DNA of 64,000 bases from Pseudonocardia cypriaca (GTDB taxonomy: Bacteria; Actinomycetota; Actinomycetes; Mycobacteriales; Pseudonocardiaceae): assembly GCF_006717045.1 (NCBI RefSeq), contig NZ_VFPH01000001.1:2666001-2730000 (forward strand), given 5' to 3'. The notes beneath the pieces are model-generated. The model was not told the DNA's origin and made no database searches. It was given only the letters and a program-made list of their open reading frames with translations. Below, in pieces: positions 1 through 6,579 of this stretch. Position numbers and translations under genes: made by a program. Each line of letters begins with the position of its first letter. Position 1 is the stretch's first letter.

Positions 1-1316
1 GGATGCGCGCCCGGGGGTTCTCCGGCGAGGCGGTGCAGGCGATGTGGGACACGATCCTCCCGTTCGCCGGGTACGCGTTCAACAAGTCGCACGCCGCCGG
101 GTACGCGCTCGTCGGCTACTGGACGGCGTACCTGAAGGCGCGCTATCCGGTGGAGTACATGGCGGCGCTCCTGACCTCGGTGGGGAACGACAAGGACAAG
201 TCGGCGGTGTACCTGGCGGAGTGCCGCCGGCTGGGCATCCGCGTTCTCCCGCCCGACGTCAACTCGTCCGCGCGCCGCTTCGCCGCCGTCGGCGACGACA
301 TCCGGTTCGGCCTGGAGGCCGTGCGCAACGTCGGCGCGGGCGTCGTGGAGTCGATCCTGCGCACCCGCGAGGAGGGTGGGCCGTACCGCTCGTTCGCCGA
401 TTTCATGGAACGTTCCGAGCTCGCCGTGTGCGGCAAACGGGCGCTCGAGTCGCTCGCGAAGGCGGGCGCCTTCGAGTCGATGGGGGCGACGCGCCGGGCC
501 GTGATCGAGGTCCACGAGGCGGCGGTCGACGCCGTCGTGCCGCTCAAGCGGCGGGCGGCCACGGGTCAGTACGACCTCTTCGGGGAGGAGACCGCGGAGC
601 CCGAGTCGGCGTCGCCGCTCGCGCACCTGCGGCTGTGCCCCGAGGAGTACGCGCGCGCGGAGCTGCTCGCCCACGAGCGCGAGATGCTCGGCCTCTACGT
701 CACGGCGCATCCCCTCGACGGCGCCGAGCACCTGCTGCGCCGCTACACCGAACGCTCGATCGCCGCGCTCCTCGCCGACCGGCCCCGCGAGGGGGAGGTG
801 ACGGTCGCCGGGCTGGTGACGGCCGTCGACCGGCGCGTCGACAAGCGGGGCGAGCCGTGGGCGATCTGCACCCTCGAGGACCTCGACGGGAGCCTGGAGG
901 TGCTGTTCTTCGCGCGGACGTACGCGGCGCTCGGCGTACAGCTCGTCGAGGACGCCGCGGTTGCCGTGACGGGGCGGGTGAACTGGCGGGAGGACCGCAT
1001 GTCGGTGTTCGGCGACTCGCTGGTCGTGCTCGACCTGAGCGTCACGGCGCCCGAGCCGCTGGTGCTGTCCTGCGCACCCGAGCGCCTCGACGCCGACGCC
1101 GTCGACGAACTGCGCCGCACCCTCGTCGCGCACCCGGGCGACACGCCGGTGCACGTCCGGGTCGGGGCGCGCCTGTTCGCGCTCGACGCCTACCCGGTCG
1201 ACGTCACCCCCGCGTTCCTGGGCGAGCTGAAAGGCGTGCCGGGAATCGGGGTGGCGGACGCGACGTACCCTGGAGGGCGTGGTTCCGGTGATCGGCGTGC
1301 TCGCGTTGCAGGGTGA
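1..1316 (+). CDS. dnaE: DNA polymerase III alpha subunit, C-terminal part (cut by window edge)
   Basis: This is the C-terminal 437 residues of the replicative polymerase catalytic subunit; the beginning lies left of the window. The opening segment contains the DnaE hallmark FAGYAFNKSHAAGYA and the finger-domain stretch YWTAYLKARYPVEYMAALLTS. A helix-hairpin-helix region, a GQYDLFGE segment (the actinobacterial DnaE1 signature before the OB fold) and an OB-fold (about residues 265-345) follow in the usual order. The last 38 bp overlap pdxT, and the tail after the OB fold is short and arginine-rich. In M. tuberculosis dnaE1 is not beside pdxT, so this adjacency looks like a rearrangement. Identity is secure; assignment as DnaE1 rather than DnaE2 rests on the DLFGE segment. 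Confidence 0.95.
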   Translation, partial: MRARGFSGEAVQAMWDTILPFAGYAFNKSHAAGYALVGYWTAYLKARYPVEYMAALLTSVGNDKDKSAVYLAECRRLGIRVLPPDVNSSARRFAAVGDDIRFGLEAVRNVGAGVVESILRTREEGGPYRSFADFMERSELAVCGKRALESLAKAGAFESMGATRRAVIEVHEAAVDAVVPLKRRAATGQYDLFGEETAEPESASPLAHLRLCPEEYARAELLAHEREMLGLYVTAHPLDGAEHLLRRYTERSIAALLADRPREGEVTVAGLVTAVDRRVDKRGEPWAICTLEDLDGSLEVLFFARTYAALGVQLVEDAAVAVTGRVNWREDRMSVFGDSLVVLDLSVTAPEPLVLSCAPERLDADAVDELRRTLVAHPGDTPVHVRVGARLFALDAYPVDVTPAFLGELKGVPGIGVADATYPGGRGSGDRRARVAG

Positions 1317-1911
1317 CGTCCGCGAGCACCTGGCGGCCCTCACGGCCTGCGGTGGCACCCGTGCGGTGCCGGTGCGGCGCCCGTCCGAACTCGATGCGGT
1401 GGACGCCCTCGTCATCCCCGGCGGCGAGTCCACCACGATGAGCCGCCTGCTGCAGACGTTCGACCTGCTCGACCCACTGCGCAAGCGCATCGTCGACGGC
1501 ATGCCGGCCTACGGCTCCTGCGCCGGCATGATCCTGCTGGCGAGCGAGGTCCTGGACGGCCGTCCCGACCAGCAGCAGCTCGGCGGCCTCGACGTCGTGG
1601 TCCGGCGCAACGCGTTCGGCCGCCAGGTCGACTCGTTCGAGACCGACCTCGAGTTCGCCGGTCTCCCCGACGGCCCGGTCCGGGCGGTGTTCATCCGCGC
1701 CCCCTGGGTGGAGTCGGTCGGGCCGGCGGTCGAGGTGCTCGCCACCGTCCCCGCGCGAACCCTCACCGGCGCCGACGCCGGGGCGGCGGCCGGTCGCGCC
1801 GTCGCCGTGCGGCAGGGGTCGGTGATCGCCACCGCGTTCCACCCGGAGCTGACGGGTGACCTGCGCGTGCACGGCCTGTTCTGCGAGCTGGTGAGGGCGG
1901 CGGCGGGGTAA
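1279..1911 (+). CDS. pdxT: PLP synthase glutaminase subunit PdxT
   Basis: This is the glutamine amidotransferase subunit of the PdxS/PdxT pyridoxal 5'-phosphate synthase; it releases ammonia from glutamine for PdxS. The 210-residue protein has the family start VIGVLALQGDVREH, the GGESTT motif at residues 48-53, the nucleophile in GSCAGM (Cys81) and the His188/Glu190 pair in FHPELTGD. The GTG start is inside the end of dnaE, which implies translational coupling. Its partner pdxS is not in the window; in most actinomycetes it lies just upstream, where dnaE sits here. Downstream comes a repeat locus and then a convergent gene, with yebC, its usual neighbour, 1.7 kb further on. Confidence 0.96.
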   Translation: MVPVIGVLALQGDVREHLAALTACGGTRAVPVRRPSELDAVDALVIPGGESTTMSRLLQTFDLLDPLRKRIVDGMPAYGSCAGMILLASEVLDGRPDQQQLGGLDVVVRRNAFGRQVDSFETDLEFAGLPDGPVRAVFIRAPWVESVGPAVEVLATVPARTLTGADAGAAAGRAVAVRQGSVIATAFHPELTGDLRVHGLFCELVRAAAG

Positions 1912-1918
1912 TCCGCTG

Positions 1919-2185
1919 TTAGGCCCCCTGTCTTCCGGCCTCCCCGGGTCAAGGACTCCTGGCTCAAGGTCTGTTCTTTCCAGGGTCTCCTGGCGGCGCC
2001 GCGCATTGTGCGGGGCCGCCCCCTCACAGCTCAAGGGCGCCTTCGGCGTCGCTGCGCGATCGCTTCGCGACCCTTGACCTGCGAGCCTCTGCGGCCCCTT
2101 CAGACCCCGCTTCGCGGGCAGGCCCAACGGCCTGCCCCTCGGGCGCGCGGCGCCGCCAGGAGGCCGGTCTCGGGCATCTTCCTGC
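1919..2185 (+). repeat. Structured repeat element, copy A (core 1987-2162)
   Basis: The core is bounded by an 18-bp perfect inverted repeat, CTCCTGGCGGCGCCGCGC at 1987-2004 and its complement at 2145-2162. Inside are a TCAAGGG/CCCTTGA stem (2031-2037 with 2071-2077), a CCCGC-TTC-GCGGG hairpin (2106-2118) and a 9-bp GGGCAGGCC / GGCCTGCCC stem with a CAAC loop (2116-2137); the last two overlap and exclude one another. Copy B at 21.8-22.05 kb is the same sequence on the other strand, and homology continues about 68 bp beyond the left arm (1919-1986) and about 22 bp beyond the right arm. It fills the space between convergent pdxT and the lipoprotein gene. No transposase or ORF with coding character is present. 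Confidence 0.85.
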
Positions 2186-2187
2186 GC

Positions 2188-2255
2188 TCGCACACCGACT
2201 TCGGTGCTCGCACACCGACTGCAATCGGTGTGTCAGCGCAGAAGTCGGTGTGCGA
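2188..2255. repeat. Nested inverted repeats of a CACACCGA motif
   Basis: TCGCACACCGACTTC at 2188-2202 is the exact reverse complement of 2241-2255. Within the loop a second inverted pair, CACACCGA at 2211-2218 and TCGGTGTG at 2225-2232, forms a smaller hairpin. So the same motif occurs four times, two in each orientation. This stretch separates element copies A and D. It could form a two-stem cruciform or terminator or be a cluster of protein sites; nothing shows which. Confidence 0.7.
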
Positions 2256-2320
2256 CCGACTTCCTCGGCCGTTTTTGCCCGTTTCTGTGGGAGGGGATCC
2301 TCGATCATGGTGGTGAGACC

Positions 2321-2407
2321 GCCTTCGGTGGCGCCGTGCGCCGAAGGGGCTGGCCCGACGGCCTGCCCGCGAAGCGGCCCCGCATGATGCGCGGCGCCAC
2401 CGAAGGC
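2321..2407 (-). repeat. Structured repeat element, copy D (internally deleted)
   Basis: This is a short 87-bp copy in reverse orientation. Its arms GCCTTCGGTGGCGCCGTGC (2321-2339) and GCGCGGCGCCACCGAAGGC (2389-2407) pair over 19 positions with one G-T, and they match the arms of copy C at 21.34 kb, not those of copy A. The central part with the TCAAGGG stem is missing. The flank GGTGGTGAGACC (2309-2320) is also shared with copy C, reading GGTCTCACCACC there, so the homologous unit is longer than the hairpin. Confidence 0.8.
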
Positions 2408-2438
2408 CTGGTGGGCGGTGGCCTCGACGGCGTGTGAC

Positions 2439-2464
2439 CACCCGCGGGTGCGTTCCGCGGAACG
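2439..2464. other. Two abutting perfect palindromes
   Basis: CACCCGCGGGTG (2439-2450) is followed directly by CGTTCCGCGGAACG (2451-2464); both are perfect palindromes. They lie 44 bp beyond the stop of the convergent lipoprotein gene, where a terminator would be expected, but there is no U-rich tract. The rest of the 1912-2507 gap is accounted for by repeats A and D and the nested inverted repeat. Confidence 0.45.
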
Positions 2465-2507
2465 TCGTACCGCCACCCCGGCAGTTCGGGGGAGCGTCAG
2501 CGGGCGG

Positions 2508-3512
2508 TCACCCCGCCAGCGCCGCGTCCAGCTCGTCCAGACAGGCGAGCGCCGCCGACACGGAGTAGCCGTCCCACCAGGCCACCGGGTCGAGCTCCAC
2601 CACCCGGCCCGCCCGCACGGCGGGCAGCTGTTGCCAGAGTCCGCCGGAGAGGTACCGCTGCGCGGTGGCCGCGGCGTCGCGGGTCGACGCGCCCCCGCCC
2701 ACGAAGTAGAGCAGGACGTCGGCGTCGGCGGTGACGCCGACCGTCTCCTCGGTGAGCGAGACGTACGTGGCGCTGGGGCCGGGGGTGTCGGTCGAAGGCG
2801 GGCGGCGGATGCCCGCGTGCGCGAGGATCGAGGCGCCGAAGATCTCGCCGCGCACGATCCGCAGCTCCGATGCGGTGAAGCGCAGCAGTGCCACCGTGGA
2901 GCCTGCGATCAGATCCGCGTACCGCGTGGCGACGGCCTCGACCCGCGCGGCGTACTCGGCGAGCTGCCCTTCGACGCGGGGGAGGGCGCCGAGCACGTCG
3001 CCGATCGTGCGCACCGACTCGCGCCAGTCCTGGCCGGCGCCCGCGTTGCGGTAGGTCACCGTGGGCGCGATCCGGCTGAGCTCGGCATACGCCTCCTCGA
3101 TCCGCTGGACGTTGCCGATGACCAGGTCGGGCCGCAGTGCGGCGACGCGTTCCAGGTCGAGCTGGTTGAACCCGAGCGACTCGAAGCCGGGCGGCGGCGC
3201 CGGCAGGTACGGCGGGACCGGCGCGGCGCCGTCGAGGATCTCGGATGCGACGAGCGGGGCGCCGAGCTCGAGGCTCACCTGCAGCGCGCCGTTGGAGTCG
3301 AGCGACAGCACCCGCTGCGGGGCGACCGGCACCTCCGCCGTGCCGAGGGGATGGGTGACGCTGCGAGTGCTCCGTGCGGGCGCCGCCGCCTCCGGTGCGC
3401 TGCCGCAGGCGGTGAGCATCCCTGCGAGGCCTGCGGCGGTGAGCAGCGAGCGCCGGGTCAGCTCGTCACGGAGCCCACCGATGCCGGGTTCGTCAGGGGC
3501 GAGGAGGAACAC
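2508..3512 (-). CDS. Iron-siderophore ABC transporter substrate-binding lipoprotein
   Basis: This is an extracellular lipoprotein that should capture ferric-siderophore and present it to an ABC importer. The 334-residue protein has a twin-arginine (RR at 20-21) signal, a lipobox LTAC with Cys36, and then a TroA/FepB-type fold: HPLGTAEVPVAPQRVLSLD, RPDLVIGN and TYVSLTEE regions are typical of the FecB/FhuD class. No permease or ATPase gene is adjacent, so it is an orphan binding protein. The GTG at 3512 was chosen because a -10 hexamer TAAGAT ends 6 nt before it, no Shine-Dalgarno is present and no other start precedes the signal peptide. An iron box covers that promoter, so iron-dependent repression is expected. 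Confidence 0.9.
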   Translation of the reverse strand: MFLLAPDEPGIGGLRDELTRRSLLTAAGLAGMLTACGSAPEAAAPARSTRSVTHPLGTAEVPVAPQRVLSLDSNGALQVSLELGAPLVASEILDGAAPVPPYLPAPPPGFESLGFNQLDLERVAALRPDLVIGNVQRIEEAYAELSRIAPTVTYRNAGAGQDWRESVRTIGDVLGALPRVEGQLAEYAARVEAVATRYADLIAGSTVALLRFTASELRIVRGEIFGASILAHAGIRRPPSTDTPGPSATYVSLTEETVGVTADADVLLYFVGGGASTRDAAATAQRYLSGGLWQQLPAVRAGRVVELDPVAWWDGYSVSAALACLDELDAALAG

Positions 3513-3518
3513 GACGCA

Positions 3519-3540
3519 ATCTTAGGTGAGGCTGACCTGA
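3519..3540 (-). promoter_or_regulatory. Leaderless promoter overlapped by an IdeR/DmdR-type iron box
   Basis: On the minus strand TAAGAT (3524-3519) ends 6 nt before the GTG at 3512, the spacing of a leaderless transcript. Overlapping it, 3522-3540 reads TTAGGTGAGGCTGACCTGA, which matches the DtxR/IdeR consensus TTAGGTTAGGCTAACCTAA at 16 of 19 positions. The box sits over the -10 element, where a bound repressor would block polymerase. Confidence 0.85.
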
Positions 3541-3626
3541 ATTGGCGGGCGAGAGGAGTCAGAAGGGCCGGGGCGGCCGCCGCCGGTACCATCGACGGGA
3601 TCTGTGCACAGCGAAGGGACTAGACG

Positions 3627-4376
3627 GTGAGCGGCCACTCCAAATGGGCTACCACGAAGCACAAGAAGGCCGTCATCGACGCTCGGCGCGGCAAGATGTT
3701 CGCCAAGCTGATCAAGAACATCGAGGTTGCCGCACGTACCGGCGGCGGTGATCCTGACGGCAACCCCACGCTCTTCGACGCCATCCAGAAGGCGAAGAAG
3801 AGCTCGGTGCCCAACGACAACATCGACCGCGCGATCAAGCGCGGCTCGGGTGCCGACGCCGGGGGCGCCGACTACCAGACGATCACTTACGAGGGCTACG
3901 GCCCGAACGGTGTCGCGGTGCTCATCGAGTGCCTCACCGACAACCGCAACCGGGCGGCCACCGAGGTGCGCCTCGCGATGACGCGCAACGGCGGCCAGAT
4001 GGCCGACCCGGGCTCGGTCGCCTACCTGTTCACCCGCAAGGGCGTCGTGATCGTCCCGAAGAACGGGCTCACCGAGGACGACGTGCTGATGGCCGTGCTC
4101 GACGCGGGCGCTGAGGAGGTCAACGACCTCGGCGAGAGCTTCGAGGTCGTCTCCGAGGCCACCGACCTCATCGCGGTGCGCTCCGCGCTGCAGGAGGCCG
4201 GGATCGACTACGACTCGGCCGACCCCACCTTCCTCCCCTCGATGTCGGTTCCGCTGGACGCCGAGGCCGCCAAGAAGGTGTTCCGGCTGATCGAGGCCCT
4301 CGAGGACTCCGACGAGGTCCAGAACGTCTACGCGAACTTCGACGTGTCCGACGAGGTCATGGCCGAGGTCGGCTGA
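3627..4376 (+). CDS. yebC: YebC/PmpR-family translation or transcription factor
   Basis: This is a 249-residue member of the YebC/TACO1 family, reported in different species as a DNA-binding regulator or as a factor that relieves ribosome stalling. The start MSGHSKWATTKHKKAVIDARRG is diagnostic, and length and all three domains are normal for the family. The GTG start has an upstream AGCGAAGGGA; a TACCAT -10 candidate lies at 3587-3592. In many actinomycetes yebC is followed by ruvC-ruvA-ruvB; here 25.6 kb of other genes lie between them. A perfect hairpin follows the gene. Confidence 0.96.
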   Translation: MSGHSKWATTKHKKAVIDARRGKMFAKLIKNIEVAARTGGGDPDGNPTLFDAIQKAKKSSVPNDNIDRAIKRGSGADAGGADYQTITYEGYGPNGVAVLIECLTDNRNRAATEVRLAMTRNGGQMADPGSVAYLFTRKGVVIVPKNGLTEDDVLMAVLDAGAEEVNDLGESFEVVSEATDLIAVRSALQEAGIDYDSADPTFLPSMSVPLDAEAAKKVFRLIEALEDSDEVQNVYANFDVSDEVMAEVG

Positions 4377-4390
4377 CCGGCACTCCACCG

Positions 4391-4419
4391 ACGGCGCCCC
4401 TACCTGGTGGGGGCGCCGT
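4391..4419. terminator. Bidirectional hairpin terminator
   Basis: ACGGCGCCCC (4391-4400) and GGGGCGCCGT (4410-4419) form a perfect 10-bp stem with a 9-nt loop between convergent yebC and the GrpE-like gene. The stop codon of the latter is inside the hairpin. There is no T tract, as is common for actinobacterial terminators. Confidence 0.75.
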
Positions 4420-4870
4420 TCGCGTTCTCCGGGGGCCGGTGGCGGTGCACCACCACCCGAGCCGGGCGCACCGACCGCCCGTCGACCTCCAGCCCCGGCT
4501 CCAGGAGCGCGGCGACGGTGCGGTCGAGGGCCGCGTCATCGGTGGCCACCACCTCCGCCGCCTCCATCTGGGCAGCGCTGAACGTCGCGCCCGGCCGAGG
4601 GGAGACGAGGGTGCCGCCGCGCCCGGCGAGCAGGCGTTCCAGGCCGGCCGCGATCGCCTCGAACGCGGTGCGCTCCTTGCGTGCTCGGGTGGTCGCGGCG
4701 CAGGCCAGCGCGTCGGAGCGCAGGGCGTGCAGCTCCACGAGCAGCGGCACGTCCGGCCGGGTGGGGGCGCCCCCGTCCACCAGTCGTGCGAGCGCCGTGG
4801 ACTGCCGCGTGACGAGCCGCGAGAGGTCGTCCACCTTGTCCGCGATGTCCTGAAGTGAGGGGTCAACCAC
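4400..4870 (-). CDS. GrpE-like nucleotide exchange factor
   Basis: This is a 156-residue protein with the architecture of GrpE: a helical N-terminal half (about 5-85) and a C-terminal beta domain whose segment GLEVDGRSVRPARVVVHR matches the GrpE signature G-hydrophobic-x-GR-x-hydrophobic-RPA-x-V. The central charged helix ends with LLAGRGGTLVSPRPGATFS, equivalent to the GrpE loop before its beta domain. It is smaller than the housekeeping GrpE, and the usual long N-terminal coiled coil is reduced. It is divergent from an Hsp70 gene across 29 bp, which strongly suggests it is that protein's exchange factor. GTG 4870 was chosen since TAGGTT ends 7 nt upstream (leaderless). The fold assignment is by motif only. 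Confidence 0.7.
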   Translation of the reverse strand: MVDPSLQDIADKVDDLSRLVTRQSTALARLVDGGAPTRPDVPLLVELHALRSDALACAATTRARKERTAFEAIAAGLERLLAGRGGTLVSPRPGATFSAAQMEAAEVVATDDAALDRTVAALLEPGLEVDGRSVRPARVVVHRHRPPENANGAPTR

Positions 4871-4899
4871 CCGGGGGAACCTATCGCTACTCTGCGGTC
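4871..4899. promoter_or_regulatory. Divergent leaderless promoter pair for Hsp70 and GrpE-like genes
   Basis: Only 29 bp separate the two GTG starts. On the plus strand TACTCT (4888-4893) ends 6 nt before GTG 4900; on the minus strand TAGGTT ends 7 nt before GTG 4870. Both fit TANNNT with transcription beginning at the start codon, so neither mRNA would have a leader, and the two polymerases would cover the same DNA and compete. Confidence 0.75.
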
Positions 4900-6579
4900 G
4901 TGGCCGTCCACGGTATCGATCTCGGCACCACGAACTCCGCAATCGCCCACACCGGTCTCGACGGACGGCCCCAGGTGCTCACCGGTCTCGCCGGCTCGCC
5001 CACCACGCCGTCGGTGGTGCTGTTCGCCGGCCCCGACGAGCACGTCGTGGGGGAGGGGGCGCGCCGGGAGGCCCGCCTCGACCCGGAGCACGTCTGCGCG
5101 CTGGTGAAGCGCCGGATGGGCGACGCCGAGTGGCGGTTCGTGGCGCACGGCAAGGGGTGGTCGGCGCCGGCGGTGTCGTCGCTGATCCTGAAGAGCCTCG
5201 TCTCCGACGCCGCCTTCGCCACGGGGGAGACGCCGACGTCGGCGGTGATCACCGTGCCCGCCTACTTCGGCGACGAGGAACGGCGCGCCACGGTGCTGGC
5301 GGGCACCTACGCCGGTCTCGACGTCGTCGACGTGCTGTCCGAGCCGATCGCGGCCGCGCTGGCGTACGGGTTCGGGCGGCTGGACGGGAGCGCCGACCTC
5401 GCGAAGGGGCGGCACGAGACAGTCCTGGTCTACGACCTGGGCGGCGGCACCTTCGACGCCACGGTGATCGAGCTGGCCGACCGGCGGATCGCGGTGCTCG
5501 CCGTCGAGGGTGACCACCAGCTCGGCGGCGCCGACTGGGACGAGCGCATCGCGCTGCACCTCTCGCGGCGGTTCTGCACGGAGAACCCCGACGCCGAGGA
5601 CCCCCTCGACGACTCAGCGGGCTCCCAGGCGCTCGTGCTGGCCGCCGAGCGGGCGAAGCACCAGCTCACCGACGCCGACAGCACCGACGTCCTCGTAGCC
5701 CACGACGGCGCGCGCTCGACGGTCCGGCTCACGCGGGCCGAGCTGGATGAGATGACGGCGCCGCTGCTGCGCCGCACGATCGACCTCACCCGCTCCTGCC
5801 TCGCCGAGGCCGCCCGCCGCGGGGTCGCTCGCGTCGACCGGGTGCTGCTGGTGGGGGGCTCCTCGCGGATGCCGGCCGTCGCAGCAGGCCTCCGGGACGA
5901 GCTGGGCCTGGAACCGCAGCTGCACGACCCCGACCTCGCCGTCGCGCGCGGCGCGGCGCTGTACGGGGAGAAGAAGGAGCTCGAGCGGATGGTCGCCGCC
6001 GACCTGCGCACCCGCGGCCGGCTGCGCGACGGTGTCCCGCTCGACGACGCCGCGGCCCCGGATCTGGACGACGCCTGCCGGCGGGTCGCCGACGCGTACG
6101 GGGTGCCGCTCGCCCAGGTGCGGCGCGCCGTGGAGATCAAGGTCGACACCGTCGTCTCCCGCGGGTTCGGGGTGCTCGCGGTCAACGGTTTCAGCGGCCG
6201 GCTGGAGACGTCCTGGCTCGTGCACCGCAACGACCGACTCCCCATCCGCACCAGTCGCTCGTACGGCACCATGCGCGCCGACCAGGACCTCATCCAGGTC
6301 ACCGTCGTCGAGCAGCAGGGGCAGGCCGAGTCGTCCCGCCCGGAGGACGTCAAGATCCTCATCATGGGTGAGATCAGCGGCATCCCGCCCGGCTACGACG
6401 AGGGCAGCGAGGTGCAGGTGACCTTCGAGATGGGCTTCGACGGCGTCCTGCACGTCACCGCGTTCCACGTCGATGCGGGCATCCCGCTGCTGCTCACCGC
6501 CACCACCGGGGCCACGCTCTCGCAGGCCGAGGTGGCGCGCGAGCGCGACCAGCTGGGGAAGACCCGCCGTCGTGACTGA
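4900..6579 (+). CDS. Hsp70 family protein (DnaK paralogue without lid)
   Basis: This is an ATP-dependent chaperone-like protein of 559 residues. The N terminus HGIDLGTTNSAIAHTG (phosphate 1), YDLGGGTFDATVIEL (phosphate 2) and RVLLVGGSSRMPAV (adenosine) motifs of the actin-like ATPase domain are intact. After the linker a beta-sandwich substrate domain follows, but the helical lid and EEVD-like tail of DnaK (about 610-640 residues) are missing; the protein ends soon after FHVDAGIPLLLTATTG. GTG 4900 is preferred over the upstream ATG because homology begins there and a leaderless promoter fits. It overlaps the next gene by 8 bp. It is not the housekeeping dnaK, which normally sits with grpE-dnaJ-hspR. 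Confidence 0.88.
   Translation: MAVHGIDLGTTNSAIAHTGLDGRPQVLTGLAGSPTTPSVVLFAGPDEHVVGEGARREARLDPEHVCALVKRRMGDAEWRFVAHGKGWSAPAVSSLILKSLVSDAAFATGETPTSAVITVPAYFGDEERRATVLAGTYAGLDVVDVLSEPIAAALAYGFGRLDGSADLAKGRHETVLVYDLGGGTFDATVIELADRRIAVLAVEGDHQLGGADWDERIALHLSRRFCTENPDAEDPLDDSAGSQALVLAAERAKHQLTDADSTDVLVAHDGARSTVRLTRAELDEMTAPLLRRTIDLTRSCLAEAARRGVARVDRVLLVGGSSRMPAVAAGLRDELGLEPQLHDPDLAVARGAALYGEKKELERMVAADLRTRGRLRDGVPLDDAAAPDLDDACRRVADAYGVPLAQVRRAVEIKVDTVVSRGFGVLAVNGFSGRLETSWLVHRNDRLPIRTSRSYGTMRADQDLIQVTVVEQQGQAESSRPEDVKILIMGEISGIPPGYDEGSEVQVTFEMGFDGVLHVTAFHVDAGIPLLLTATTGATLSQAEVARERDQLGKTRRRD

Noticed and set aside
1919..2476. Several open frames of 70-150 codons across the repeat locus after pdxT, on both strands
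   Set aside because: They arise from the GC-rich palindromic elements, recur in the second repeat locus with shifted frames and show no protein family or ribosome-binding site.
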